Source: Ricordea florida (lineage: Eukaryota > Cnidaria > Anthozoa > Corallimorpharia > Ricordeidae). From it: DNA of 64,000 nt. The notes beneath the pieces were generated by a model. It did not search any database, was not told the DNA's origin, and saw only the letters and a list, made by a program, of their open reading frames with translations. Shown in pieces: positions 50,901 through 58,555 of the stretch. Numbering within the stretch: position 1 is the first letter of the stretch; each line of letters begins with the position of its first letter. A program made the position numbers and the translations under genes. Location: the NCBI GenBank assembly GCA_949710005.1, contig OX453275.1, forward strand, positions 3,760,973 through 3,824,972, given 5' to 3'.

Positions 50901-51816
50901 AATTACATTCGAAGAGTCGGCTTGGTTAAAACCTTACATTGAATTGAATACTGCCCTCAGAGCTAAAGGAAATAACGACTTTGAGAAAGATTTTTTCAAG
51001 TTAATGAACAATTCTGTGTTTGGCAAAACAATGGAAAACATTAGAAATAGGGTTGACATTAAATTAATCACAAATCAAAAAGACGCGAAGAAATTAATAT
51101 CAAAACCTAACTACCAGCATCGTACAATCTTTTGTGAAAATCTTGTAGCCATTCACATGAAGAAAACAAAGTTAGTATTCAATAAACCCGTTTACTTGGG
51201 CATGTGCATTCTGGATTTAAGTAAAACCATAATGTACAACTTTCATTACAATTACATCAAACCGAAATACGGCGAAATGGCAAAATTACTTTTTACAGAT
51301 ACGGACAGTCTGATGTATTTAGTAGAAACGGAAGATTTCTACAAGGATATTGCGCCAGATGTGAGAGAAATGTTCGATACTTCAAATTTCCCTAAAAATC
51401 ATCCATCGGGTATTGAGACAGGAGTAAACAAAAAAGTCGTAAATATGTTCAAAGATGAGGCTGGGGGAAAAACGATAGCGGAATTTGTGGGTCTGAGGGC
51501 CAAGCTTTACTCATACAGGATGGACGAAGGCGAAGAAGAAAAGAAATGTAAGGGAATGAAAAAGGCAGTAGTAAAAAAGGCCATAAGCTTTAATGATTAC
51601 AAGGATTGTCTTTTCAGCAAAAAGCCCCAAATGAGACAAATGAATGTGTTTAGAAGTCGTTTGCATGATGTTTACACCGAAACTGTTAACAAAGTTTCGC
51701 TGTCTTACGATGATGATAAAAGAATAATTTGTGAAGACGGAATTAATACTTTTGCCTACGGGCATTATCGGGCGGGGTCTTTTAAAACAGAATCTGGCGG
51801 GAGTTCTGTATCATAA
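47896..51816 (+). CDS. Polinton DNA polymerase B with N-terminal SAP domain
   Basis: 1306 aa from the ATG reading MEQLKDVELKEILQELRI. The frame is open further upstream but without an ATG. A SAP-type DNA-binding motif covers about residues 1-45, then a proline-rich stretch (PPGSPPPR). A C2HC finger follows (C437, C440, H453, C457). Exonuclease motifs are DFE (D496), NLSGYD (D646) and YLKTD (Y801, D805). An endonuclease-VII-like treble clef (CHIC at 595, DHCH at 609, CN at 625) is inserted between exo I and II. Polymerase motifs are DANNLY (D901), NNSVFG (1038-1043) and DTDS (1135-1138). All catalytic residues are present. It would replicate the element's linear DNA, by protein priming in related systems. 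The 3' end overlaps the integrase gene by 52 bp, tail to tail. Confidence 0.95.
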   Translation: MEQLKDVELKEILQELRIRGRTRMRKAEKIAALRERGINTLEDLENYRRGLNEDPPMLGTPPGSPPPRTPPATPPGSPPPRPRKRKPAPTFIKPQKRSKQTFNWGNYSFKVMDKDEFSKKLEDLTNENIIKITNNEQKKPKPRENVNISDSVRDELDEQFNIEEQQTALRGYLKTYRIDGQKGYGPKAFINKIKPEVLGLINKQKKPIKTKFIFTCKFTRKNPDTKLIDENFGYFHSNVEIITESTDFSELYNVMTNRQLELVEKFQNQASAWVFDRVVYFDIFIDPYEPISGSSYIPLPLILELKKAIINVKNVNDHECFKWAVTSAAFPKQKDPQRLNKQMRENSKNFDWSGMEFPTSLKQISKFEKQNPYYTINVYGYDKGYVYPLRISEKQKGYLINLLLISEGENNHYCWIKNISRLLASKVSKHKSKMYFCPRCLNAFQSEKSLEKHLEYCAKNEEVKIEMPKNEDGSPKFIKFTNYNRKMRVPFVVYADFESFTEKMDTCSPDLRKSFTNQYQKHTPSGFSYLIKFFGENETVIRQYTAKSPSEDVAQIFVNNLESDIKAIYKNTRDSKKKVRMTEEDRTNHNLATHCHICGDELGKDKVIDHCHLTGKYRGAAHRECNLNYKVPKYFPVIFHNLSGYDAHLFIKNLGATEGKVNCIPNNEEKYISFTKQIVVDTFTNKEGKLVEVKREIRFIDSFKFMATSLGKLVTNLPKESFKNLTSYYEGEQLRLLLRKGVFPYEWFDKFVKLNETQLPPKEEFYSKLNDEEIKEGDYQHAQNVWKTFKMKTMREYHDLYLKTDVLLLADVFENFRDVCQKNYGLDPAHYYTAPGLAWDAALKYTKVNLELLTDIEMLLMIEKGIRGGVSMISTRYGKANNPYMSNYDPNLPKMFIQYLDANNLYGGGMSRPLPTHGFRWMSDQEYENWENTPCILEVDLEYPTHFHDLHNDYPLAPERLVVNKVEKLIPNLNNKVKYVVHHETLKLYQSLGLKVTKIHRVITFEESAWLKPYIELNTALRAKGNNDFEKDFFKLMNNSVFGKTMENIRNRVDIKLITNQKDAKKLISKPNYQHRTIFCENLVAIHMKKTKLVFNKPVYLGMCILDLSKTIMYNFHYNYIKPKYGEMAKLLFTDTDSLMYLVETEDFYKDIAPDVREMFDTSNFPKNHPSGIETGVNKKVVNMFKDEAGGKTIAEFVGLRAKLYSYRMDEGEEEKKCKGMKKAVVKKAISFNDYKDCLFSKKPQMRQMNVFRSRLHDVYTETVNKVSLSYDDDKRIICEDGINTFAYGHYRAGSFKTESGGSSVS

Positions 51817-52766
51817 GGCACAACCTGTAATTCTTCCCTAACAAATCCCCGTCTAGGGCCATCTAATAAATAATATAAAACTGGCTGATTTGGTGAAACG
51901 ACGCTACGAGTAATGTAATAAACTTTGATACTCCAAATAGGATCAGTAGCACGCCTTTGTTCTCCCCCTTCAAGCTCACCAGGGGCTAATAAATACCGAA
52001 CTTTAACACTAGGCGGCAATCTAACCTCATCAAGGCTAACAACTCGCCGGTATTTTTTAGGTTCAATATCAACCTCTTTCAGTTTTATAGCCTCATTGGG
52101 CTCTTTACCGGTTATTCTCGTTGGTGTATTATTCAAAGTTTTCAAAATATCTGGTAATCTTTTCACCCACACACGCGATCGGCCATCACTGATCATTTCT
52201 TGCGCATATTGATGGCTAAATAATCGCTCGCCTAATGTTCTATTTGCTCTTTCAACAAAAGCTTGGGCCTTATGATTTCCGGCTTCACTTCTCTGTATTT
52301 TCACATTATGGTAATTCATGAGTTTACCAACCTCGCCCATAAATTCTTTTCCGGGATCAACCATTAATGTTTTGGGGTATCTCATTTTCCTGGAGTAAAT
52401 TTTTCTAAAAGCTTTTGCTATTTCTTGGCTTTCTTTTGTGGTTAATGGTTCCGCATCTTTGTATCTTGAAGCCACATCAATCACAACTAACGCGTATTTG
52501 TACGTTTTTCTTCCAACTCTATCATGCGGCAAAAATAATAAATCTGCTTGGTGAATCTGGTTCGGTTTATCCACAGTCCAGTGCGGCCTAGGAATATACT
52601 TTGGAGCTGGAAGATAGATTTGCCAAATTGCTTGTTTCTCCAACCATTGTTTTGCTTCACTTTCACTTACTTTCGCTTTATCAGCCAATTTAGTAATTGC
52701 AGAATATCCTTTCCAATATCCTTCAGCTGAATAATATCTTTTTGAAAGTAGGGTTTCGTTGCTCAT
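51765..52766 (-). CDS. Retroviral-type DDE integrase of the Polinton
   Basis: 333 aa starting MSNETLLSKRYYSAEGYWKG. The N-terminal part (ITKLADKAKVSESEAKQWLE) is the helix-turn-helix-like region seen in Polinton integrases. The rve core follows with D75 (HQADLLF), D137 (LMVDPGKEF) and E172 (AFVERANRTL), the last two 34 residues apart. The C-terminal part (VSPNQPVLYYLLDGPRRGF) is an SH3-like tail, and no chromodomain was seen. The enzyme joins element ends to host DNA and yields the short target duplication observed. It starts 33 bp from the divergent capsid gene, so the two share a promoter region (52767-52799), and its 3' end overlaps the polymerase gene. Confidence 0.95.
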   Translation of the reverse strand: MSNETLLSKRYYSAEGYWKGYSAITKLADKAKVSESEAKQWLEKQAIWQIYLPAPKYIPRPHWTVDKPNQIHQADLLFLPHDRVGRKTYKYALVVIDVASRYKDAEPLTTKESQEIAKAFRKIYSRKMRYPKTLMVDPGKEFMGEVGKLMNYHNVKIQRSEAGNHKAQAFVERANRTLGERLFSHQYAQEMISDGRSRVWVKRLPDILKTLNNTPTRITGKEPNEAIKLKEVDIEPKKYRRVVSLDEVRLPPSVKVRYLLAPGELEGGEQRRATDPIWSIKVYYITRSVVSPNQPVLYYLLDGPRRGFVREELQVVPYDTELPPDSVLKDPAR

Positions 52767-52799
52767 TTAAAGATTAACCAAAGTATCTTATAAATTACA
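52767..52799. promoter_or_regulatory. Divergent promoter region, integrase / capsid protein
   Basis: Only 33 bases separate the ATG codons of the integrase (minus) and the capsid candidate (plus). The sequence is AT-rich and includes TTAAAGATTAACC and TATCTTATAAATTAC. Both promoters must lie here or within the genes. Confidence 0.5.
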
Positions 52800-54041
52800 A
52801 TGACGTCTGAAAAAATTAATCCAAACAGAATTCCACGAGAACCATTTGGTTTGAAAGCTGAATCAACTCTGAACCGAATTACTCTCAATCCATCATCAGC
52901 CAGCCCCGGAGAAACATTATACATAAATATTCCAAAACTTTCTGAGAATTTGGTGATTGTGCCGGGAAGTGTATCTCTATTATTTGACTTAGATGTTGTG
53001 GGCCATGCAAATAATACGGCTGTTAATAATTTAGGAAGTAATCTTGTAACAAGGTTTAAAGTTCTTTTTGGTGGGGAAACATTACAGGATACGCAAAGAT
53101 ATGACCTATTTCAAACCTATCATGATTTGTTCTTAACTGAAGAAGAGCGCGAAGATAGATTAAGGCAAGGCATTTCTTCAGAAAACATGAGAAAACTTAG
53201 AACAAAAGCTGGAGACGCAAAAACACAAGATTCAAAAGAAGTTGCTCTCGCAAAAGTACATAATACAAAATATCATATTCCACTAAACCATCCTATTCTA
53301 AACGATCACGGAGTTTTTTATCCAAAAGCTTTGGATAATCATTTGATATTTGAGATTACGCTTGCTCCAATTAATAATATTCTTATTTATTCCGATACAA
53401 CTAAAACACCATCATATTCAATCAAAAACTTGGAATTGGAATATTCCGCAATTTCAAGCGAATACTTAGCTCGTGAGGCACAAACCACTTACCAAGTTGG
53501 TAAAGGTTTCTTTTATGAAAATGTTACTTTACACAAAACTTTTACATTTTCCATGGGCGGCGATGGTGTTATTAATCAACATATTAATTTACCAAGAAGA
53601 TCAATGACGGGTGTATTATTTTTGTTTAAATTACCATTTGCGGCAGGAGCAAGGGATTCTGAAAATTTTTATAACCCCGGCATATCTTCAGTAGAAATTG
53701 ATGTTGATGGCGTTCCAAATCGAATATACTCTAGAGGAATGATTCCATCAGATCTTTGGGAATCTGTGAAAAAACGACTTAAAAGAGATGATGGTTTACA
53801 AATTTCACTAAAGGAAAAGGATTTTTATGATAGCAAGTTTGCTCTTTGGGTTGATATGAGAACTCACCCTGATAATAGTATTCATGGTGGAGGACTAGCA
53901 CTAAATAACACCCAAGATGGCGTAAAAATAGAAATTAAAAGGAAACAAAGCGGTTCAGGAACAATAACTTGTTATATGTTTGTTGTGGCCGATGCAATGA
54001 TGGAAATAATGAATTCAAGTTTGAGATCAATTAAGTACTGA
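52800..54041 (+). CDS. Probable major capsid protein (double jelly-roll)
   Basis: 413 aa, starting MTSEKINPNRIPREPFGLKA. Features that fit a Polinton/adintovirus hexon are NIPKLSENLVIVPGSVSLLF and the first jelly-roll block TRFKVLFGGETLQDTQRYD. LNHPILNDHGVFYPKAL then HLIFEITLAP mark the join, followed by YSIKNLELEYSAIS and a second beta-rich half (RRSMTGVLFLFKLPF, DVDGVPNRIYSRG). Position next to the packaging ATPase is as in related elements. The protein is somewhat short for the group (often about 450-600 aa). Assignment rests on pattern and context. The 507-aa protein at 59259 is the other large structural candidate. A structure prediction showing two stacked jelly rolls would settle it. 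Confidence 0.7.
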   Translation: MTSEKINPNRIPREPFGLKAESTLNRITLNPSSASPGETLYINIPKLSENLVIVPGSVSLLFDLDVVGHANNTAVNNLGSNLVTRFKVLFGGETLQDTQRYDLFQTYHDLFLTEEEREDRLRQGISSENMRKLRTKAGDAKTQDSKEVALAKVHNTKYHIPLNHPILNDHGVFYPKALDNHLIFEITLAPINNILIYSDTTKTPSYSIKNLELEYSAISSEYLAREAQTTYQVGKGFFYENVTLHKTFTFSMGGDGVINQHINLPRRSMTGVLFLFKLPFAAGARDSENFYNPGISSVEIDVDGVPNRIYSRGMIPSDLWESVKKRLKRDDGLQISLKEKDFYDSKFALWVDMRTHPDNSIHGGGLALNNTQDGVKIEIKRKQSGSGTITCYMFVVADAMMEIMNSSLRSIKY

Positions 54042-54074
54042 ATATGGCTTAAAAACCTTTAGTTATGATACAAA

Positions 54075-54692
54075 ATGCAAGAATTGAGAGATAAAATCCC
54101 ATTTCATTGTATTATAACTGGGCCAACAAATTGTGGGAAAACAAAGTACCTAATTGAACAGCTGCGGGGTCATTTCCGAAAAGTTTTTGAATACATTGTT
54201 TTAATATGCCCAACCTATTCTAAAAATAAAACCTATCATAATTTTGCTCGTGGGGATAAAAGATTCTTTGTATTATCACCCGATGTAGATGAGATTAATG
54301 AATTGTTAAATGATTGCCAAACTTTATTCTCCGGAACAAATACATTAATAATTTTAGATGATTGCGCTGTATCCACTGATCTGAAGAAAAGATCAAATAA
54401 GTTCATAGATTTAGCATTTTCCGGAAGGCATCATGGTTTGTCAATGTGGGTTCTAACTCAGCAATTGACATCGATAGCAAAACCATTCCGGGAAAATGTT
54501 GCCTGCGTTGTTACTTTTCATAACCCATCGCAGAAAGGCATGAAAATGTTTTTTGAAGATTATGGGGGTGATTTGGATTATGAATTAGGTAAAAAGTTTG
54601 TTCAACTCCTAAAAACAGAAAAATATTCTAGGCTATGTTTATCTTTGCGCCATCCATTTAATTGCTATTTAGAGATTCCCGAGGTGATTTAA
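54075..54692 (+). CDS. FtsK/HerA-type genome-packaging ATPase (A32-like)
   Basis: 205 aa starting MQELRDKIPFHCIITGPTNC. The Walker A motif is GPTNCGKT (residues 16-23), Walker B is LIILDD (91-96), and LTQQ (127-130) fits the sensor position of A32-like packaging ATPases. FRENVACVVTFHNPSQKGMK and a beta-rich C-terminus follow, as in Polinton and adintovirus copies. It pumps the element's DNA into capsids. It lies 33 bp behind the capsid candidate and 5 bp before the next ATG, so the three genes probably form one expression unit. Confidence 0.92.
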   Translation: MQELRDKIPFHCIITGPTNCGKTKYLIEQLRGHFRKVFEYIVLICPTYSKNKTYHNFARGDKRFFVLSPDVDEINELLNDCQTLFSGTNTLIILDDCAVSTDLKKRSNKFIDLAFSGRHHGLSMWVLTQQLTSIAKPFRENVACVVTFHNPSQKGMKMFFEDYGGDLDYELGKKFVQLLKTEKYSRLCLSLRHPFNCYLEIPEVI

Positions 54693-54697
54693 CAAAG

Positions 54698-55237
54698 ATG
54701 GATAATATTGAAGATTACATTGAAGAAAAAACAGACCGACCGCAGGGAAAAAATGATACCAATCAAAGTGAGGATCTTGAAATCAAACAAGAATCACTTG
54801 CTATTCTCGCGGCGCTCGGGACAACAAAGGAATATTTGGGGGTTGAAATGAGTCTGGGTGATGTAAAAAAATTACCAGAAAAAGATGTAGAAAAATATTA
54901 TAATCGCTATCAAGCGGTAATGGGTAAGAAAATTAGCGGTGGATTGGTAGATTCATCCCTACAATTAGTTTCTCAAGTCATTTCTTACATAGTTCCTGTG
55001 GATGATATAGAAGCTCTTTGTAATGATTTGAAGAATGATGATTTGGTTAATCGTGAACTAACAAACATTGTAGGGCTCTTAGCATTGAAAGCAGGAAGAT
55101 TGGCAGCACTTGCTAGTGGGTTATTTCAAGTAGCCAAGCACATAAAATTCAACAAAAATCAACAAGAACCAGCAAATACCAACACAACTAATCAGGAAAC
55201 TAAGCAATCTACTGAAGGTATTGATACTGTACACTAA
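54698..55237 (+). CDS. Polinton protein of unknown function, 179 aa
   Basis: Starts MDNIEDYIEEKTDRPQGKND, 5 bp after the ATPase stop. The upstream extension of the frame has no ATG. The acidic N-terminus is followed by a helical middle (SLGDVKKLPEKDVEKYYNRY) and a hydrophobic part (SLQLVSQVISYIVPVDDIEA; VGLLALKAGRLAALASGLFQ, about residues 125-150). The end is rich in N, Q and T. I do not recognise a family with a known role. Position directly behind capsid and ATPase suggests a virion or assembly protein. Confidence 0.8.
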   Translation: MDNIEDYIEEKTDRPQGKNDTNQSEDLEIKQESLAILAALGTTKEYLGVEMSLGDVKKLPEKDVEKYYNRYQAVMGKKISGGLVDSSLQLVSQVISYIVPVDDIEALCNDLKNDDLVNRELTNIVGLLALKAGRLAALASGLFQVAKHIKFNKNQQEPANTNTTNQETKQSTEGIDTVH

Positions 55238-55274
55238 ACTGATCTAAAAACTTATTTGCAGCATCCAAATAACA

Positions 55275-55685
55275 ATGTCTGAACAATCTGAAGTAGAGCA
55301 AATTACTGCAGATCCCAAACCCGAAAATAAAGATACTAAAAAGAAAGAGAAAGACCCTAAAAAGGTTGCGGCTGGAAAGAAATTAGCGGAATATAATAAA
55401 AAAGCAAAAGAAGCATTAGATAGGGAGATGAAGCGGGAGGAGCAAATGAAAATTGAAGAAAGCGAGTATAATAAAGAAAAGACAAATAATGAATATAAAT
55501 CGTGGCTTCCAGAGTTATCTTTTACTACTGTTTTATCCATTGTTGGATTGGGGTTTACAGCATTTGATCTTTTTATGAGATATAAGGAAAAAGCTAGGGT
55601 TGAACAGCCTTTTCAAGCCCCGCCCATAAAGATTCATAATCCACAACCACAACCCACAGATAGACCAAAAATTGGAATGATGTAA
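55275..55685 (+). CDS. Charged coiled-coil protein with one membrane segment, 136 aa
   Basis: Begins MSEQSEVEQITADPKPENKD. Residues 20-75 are lysine/glutamate-rich and look coiled-coil. Residues 82-102 (SFTTVLSIVGLGFTAFDLFM) form one likely membrane helix. The tail is proline-rich (PPIKIHNPQPQPTDRP). No function is known to me. Its place in the virion-type block and the membrane helix suggest a minor structural protein. A 13-bp hairpin follows its stop. Confidence 0.75.
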   Translation: MSEQSEVEQITADPKPENKDTKKKEKDPKKVAAGKKLAEYNKKAKEALDREMKREEQMKIEESEYNKEKTNNEYKSWLPELSFTTVLSIVGLGFTAFDLFMRYKEKARVEQPFQAPPIKIHNPQPQPTDRPKIGMM

Positions 55686-55696
55686 TTATAAATTAT

Positions 55697-55747
55697 TTTT
55701 TTACTACATAATGTTATCTAAAGGTTTCTTAATGATGTAGTAAAAAA
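55697..55747 (+). terminator. Hairpin after the 136-aa gene, TCTAAAG in loop
   Basis: Perfect 13-base arms TTTTTTACTACAT (55697-55709) and ATGTAGTAAAAAA (55735-55747) enclose a 25-base loop. The loop holds TCTAAAGGTTTCTT (55717-55730). The next start codon is at 55750. Likely a 3'-end signal for the upstream gene combined with a promoter element for the downstream gene. Confidence 0.6.
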
Positions 55748-55749
55748 TC

Positions 55750-55968
55750 ATGTCAAGCGAAAACAAACTTGTGAAAACTGTTACTGATTCTACGGTTCTT
55801 ATTGGATTGGCGTCGGGAGTTGGGTATGTAGCTAAAAAGATGATGAAAGAATCATTTTTGAATGACCCATCTTCAAGTATTACAAATTATGCAAAATGGG
55901 TGGCTGTATTATCCGGAAGTATGTATCTAAAAACATATTTAGAGGATCAAAAGATTTTACCAAAATAA
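55750..55968 (+). CDS. Small membrane protein, 72 aa
   Basis: Starts MSSENKLVKTVTDSTVLIGL. Two hydrophobic segments are visible, about residues 13-27 and 48-62 (YAKWVAVLSGSMYLKTYLED), joined by a short polar loop. It overlaps nothing and stops one base before the next ATG. The leader (TCTAAAGGTTTCTT then TAAAAAATC before ATG) closely resembles the leader of the 323-aa gene. Function is unknown; a role in the virion or membrane is inference. Confidence 0.75.
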   Translation: MSSENKLVKTVTDSTVLIGLASGVGYVAKKMMKESFLNDPSSSITNYAKWVAVLSGSMYLKTYLEDQKILPK

Positions 55969-55969
55969 A

Positions 55970-56368
55970 ATGGCGTCAATAGCGATGATGATTGGTGGGG
56001 CTGTATTTAATGCAACCGCCTTTGTTGGCGGAAACTATCTTGCAAAATTGCTGTCGGGGCATAATGTGGATACAGAAAAAATAAGACACGATAAAGCAAT
56101 GGAAAAGTATCAAAAAGATTACGCGGAATATCAGGAAAAAAGACAAAAAATGCTTGATTGGAAAATGAATAAAAAAGAAGAAAAATATCAGGCATCAAAA
56201 AATCTTTCAAAAACGGATGAAGCTTTTGAATTGTATGAGCAAATGAATCCCGCGGAGCCAAAATTTTCTGATTATTACAAACCAAGTGACGATCAAAAGA
56301 TGGGCGAAATGGCCTATGTTGGTGGGGGGATGTTAGCTTTGGGGTACGCAGTTAGTAAATTCTTGTGA
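55970..56368 (+). CDS. Small two-membrane-segment protein, 132 aa
   Basis: Starts MASIAMMIGGAVFNATAFVG, a hydrophobic N-terminus (residues 1-28). A strongly charged, probably coiled-coil middle follows (residues 37-75, rich in K, E, Y), then a second hydrophobic segment at the C-terminus (YVGGGMLALGYAVSKFL). Similar small proteins seem to accompany cnidarian Polintons, but I know no function. It lies 1 bp behind the 72-aa gene. Its stop codon touches the arm of a hairpin shared with the convergent 217-aa gene. Confidence 0.78.
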   Translation: MASIAMMIGGAVFNATAFVGGNYLAKLLSGHNVDTEKIRHDKAMEKYQKDYAEYQEKRQKMLDWKMNKKEEKYQASKNLSKTDEAFELYEQMNPAEPKFSDYYKPSDDQKMGEMAYVGGGMLALGYAVSKFL

Positions 56369-56414
56369 TGTTGGATAACTTTGAGTACATCAATTGAAAT
56401 AAGTTATCTAACAT
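56368..56414. terminator. Hairpin between convergent genes
   Basis: The 14-base arms ATGTTGGATAACTT (56368-56381) and AAGTTATCTAACAT (56401-56414) differ at one base and enclose a 19-base loop. The structure spans the 3' ends of the 132-aa gene (+) and the 217-aa gene (-), including the last codons of the latter, so it could serve both. Confidence 0.6.
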
Positions 56415-57061
56415 AAATTACTTTGCGGCCATCTTTCTTTCAAGGCTCTAAACTCTTCAAAGCCCAAATATCTCCATGGTTGCCATACTGCCGCAACTAT
56501 TTCATCGTGCAATTTTTTGTAGAATTTCTCTTTATGAAGTACTTTATTTTGGTTTAGTTGCATACTAACTGATAAACAATCAACAATAAATTTTTTATCA
56601 AAGTTTCTGGCATTGAATTTCTTACCTCGGTAACATTTGTGTTCATCAAAACTGGCCGCTTCAAACTTTTTATTTGCGCTGTTTAACAAATCTTTTACAA
56701 ACGCATTAGCGCAAATGCCATTAACTCCAAAATTTAAATCAGCTCTGTGACTAAAATAATAATCGTAAGTATCATCACGCCTATTATCACAACAAATTGA
56801 AAATTTAATATTTTTTTTTCTTGAATTTTTTGCAAAAATGAACCCGCGATTTTTTGTCAAATGTTTTAATAAATTCTCTTTTATGGCCTCTGTAAAATCA
56901 CAGAAATTTAATTCTTCCTTATTACCATATACAAAGTAAAAAGTTTTTTCCCCAGTGTAATAATCAGGAGAAACAGGGTTTCCCTCATGATCATACCAGC
57001 TGCCTTTATCATACGAAAAACTAAATCTTCCTGCGCCGTTATCTTTTTGTTCAAGTTCCAT
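56408..57061 (-). CDS. Paralogous protein 1 with giant-virus-like C-terminal W-x-P-x-R motif, 217 aa
   Basis: Starts MELEQKDNGAGRFSFSYDKG. Three blocks align with the 202-aa protein at 60854: ELNFCDFTEAIKENLLKHL, FGVNGICANAFVKDLLNSAN and the end block LHDEIVAAVWQPWRYLGFEE. The end matches the short E-x3-AxW-P-x-R signature that I recall at the C-terminus of many uncharacterised proteins of giant viruses. It has several cysteines but no clear zinc motif. The function is unknown. It is the only minus-strand gene within the virion block and shares a promoter interval (57062-57166) with the 323-aa gene. Confidence 0.8.
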   Translation of the reverse strand: MELEQKDNGAGRFSFSYDKGSWYDHEGNPVSPDYYTGEKTFYFVYGNKEELNFCDFTEAIKENLLKHLTKNRGFIFAKNSRKKNIKFSICCDNRRDDTYDYYFSHRADLNFGVNGICANAFVKDLLNSANKKFEAASFDEHKCYRGKKFNARNFDKKFIVDCLSVSMQLNQNKVLHKEKFYKKLHDEIVAAVWQPWRYLGFEEFRALKERWPQSNLC

Positions 57062-57166
57062 TGTTTCTTATTTTTGTACTTTTATCTTTTAAATCACAAT
57101 TCAATTTTATAATTCTCAAAACAATACTTTTAGGTCTAAAGATTTCTTGCTGATGAGTAAAAAATC
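57062..57166. promoter_or_regulatory. Divergent promoter region with TCTAAAG motif
   Basis: A 105-base AT-rich interval between the starts of the 217-aa gene (-) and the 323-aa gene (+). TCTAAAGATTTCTT (57135-57148) followed by GAGTAAAAAATC directly before ATG repeats the leader of the 72-aa gene almost exactly. Shared leaders suggest co-regulated genes. Confidence 0.55.
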
Positions 57167-58138
57167 ATGGCAGAAGGCGGTATAGAACTAGATAATTTGG
57201 ATTTTGATAAAACAGAAGATAATGATGATGATAATGATGATGTTGGCAATAATATAATTACAACCACATCTACTAGTTCTTTTCCAAATCCTTATTTTGA
57301 TGAAGATGAAGAGCAAGAAACTTCATTTGGTGGTATTAATGAAAAACAGCCTCTTTTTGAAAAAAAGATGAAAGGAAAAGAAGAAGTTGAATATGAAATA
57401 AAAGTGGTATACCCGCGCGCAAAATTTTCAAAATTTGTATCATTTTTTAAAGATATAGGGCAAGGATTTAAAGCGCCTGCCATTAAATTAGCAAGTAAAA
57501 AAAATGCAGCTGAATATGTTCTTAGAGGCGATGGATTCAGAAATTTTAAAACTGGGGCTAAACTTCCTGATGGTCAATTAAAAAATTTTTTAGGGCAAAG
57601 ATCAGAAGAAATTTTAGAAGAAAATGATCGCGAAAATGAAAAGACAAAAGAATTACAAAACAAAAAGAGGGCAGAGAAAAAATTTCTTGAGGAAAAACCG
57701 TTGAAAACACCAGAGGAGAGAACACGAATAGAAACATTAGATAGAGAAATTGAAGAGGATGAAAATGAAATGACAAACCGAGATCGTGAGTCTGAGCAAA
57801 TACGGGAAAAAATGTCATTGTGGGAACGTGTTAAGGCTATCTTCAAAAAGTATGGCTTTACAGTATTTGCTGTTATTAGTGCTGTAGGTGCCATCATTGG
57901 GGTTATAGTTTCTAATCTTTCAAAGGGTTTATCTACTTTAGGAAAAGGTGTAGGTAATGGATTAAAAACTCTTGGTAAAAAACTGGGTGAAATATTACCG
58001 GGTATGGTTGGCGCAATAGTAAGCTTTCTATTCAAAACAGCGGGCCAAGTTATTGGATTTTTAGGCGAGAATGCTTGGATTTTGATAATGGCTGTTGTTC
58101 TGTATTTTGTAGAACAGTTTAAAAAGAAGAGAAAGTAG
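57167..58138 (+). CDS. Acidic N-terminal, C-terminal membrane protein, 323 aa
   Basis: Starts MAEGGIELDNLDFDKTEDND, with a D/N/E-rich first 60 residues. A basic, conserved-looking patch follows (VVYPRAKFSKFVSFFKDIGQ), then a charged coiled-coil region (about residues 145-215). The end is strongly hydrophobic: FTVFAVISAVGAIIGVIVSN, a glycine-rich amphipathic stretch (LGKGVGNGLKTLGKKLGEIL), and a final helix (WILIMAVVLYFVEQF) with a basic tail. This could be a membrane-active virion protein, comparable in role to adenovirus pVI, but that is inference from pattern only. Confidence 0.8.
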   Translation: MAEGGIELDNLDFDKTEDNDDDNDDVGNNIITTTSTSSFPNPYFDEDEEQETSFGGINEKQPLFEKKMKGKEEVEYEIKVVYPRAKFSKFVSFFKDIGQGFKAPAIKLASKKNAAEYVLRGDGFRNFKTGAKLPDGQLKNFLGQRSEEILEENDRENEKTKELQNKKRAEKKFLEEKPLKTPEERTRIETLDREIEEDENEMTNRDRESEQIREKMSLWERVKAIFKKYGFTVFAVISAVGAIIGVIVSNLSKGLSTLGKGVGNGLKTLGKKLGEILPGMVGAIVSFLFKTAGQVIGFLGENAWILIMAVVLYFVEQFKKKRK

Positions 58139-58146
58139 ATTAAGAA

Positions 58147-58545
58147 ATGCCTCATAAATGCGAGGAGGAAATAACTTTTTTGTCAATCACAATGTTAACC
58201 ACAGAAACAACAATTTATCTGGATCCAGCATTGAATAATGTAAATGAAATACAAATTCTAGATTTTTCTGGAACTAATGCGTCAAATGATAATCCATTAT
58301 ACTTAATGAGTGATATTATTGAATCAAAGTCTTCATATTACAATCGTATACCTAGTGGAGGAAATGTTGAAATCCGGCCTTCACAATTACTAGCTTCTAT
58401 ACCCTCCGAAAAGTACCCAATTTTAAGAATTGCCCAAATTAAAAATCCATTGTACAACTTTAAATTGTGGATTCTGGATAAAAATGGGGCAAAAATAATT
58501 TCTAATTCCGTTCGTATTCGTATCAATTTAAAGATAATATCTTAA
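58147..58545 (+). CDS. Small beta-rich Polinton protein, 132 aa
   Basis: The first ATG (58147) gives MPHKCEEEITFLSITMLTTE. An ATG at 58192 (MLTTETTIYLDPALNN, 117 aa) is an equally plausible start. The sequence alternates polar and hydrophobic residues in beta-strand fashion (EIQILDFSGTNASNDNPLYL, FKLWILDKNGAKIISNSVRI) with no helix-forming stretch or membrane segment. Size, beta pattern and position 8 bp behind a virion-type gene would fit a single-jelly-roll minor capsid protein or a fibre-like protein. This is only a guess from pattern. Confidence 0.75.
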   Translation: MPHKCEEEITFLSITMLTTETTIYLDPALNNVNEIQILDFSGTNASNDNPLYLMSDIIESKSSYYNRIPSGGNVEIRPSQLLASIPSEKYPILRIAQIKNPLYNFKLWILDKNGAKIISNSVRIRINLKIIS

Positions 58546-58555
58546 GTAGTAGAAA

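Noticed and set aside
54662-54697. Extended start of the 179-aa gene
   Set aside because: The extension uses TTG and overlaps the ATPase gene; the ATG at 54698 is 5 bp after the ATPase stop.
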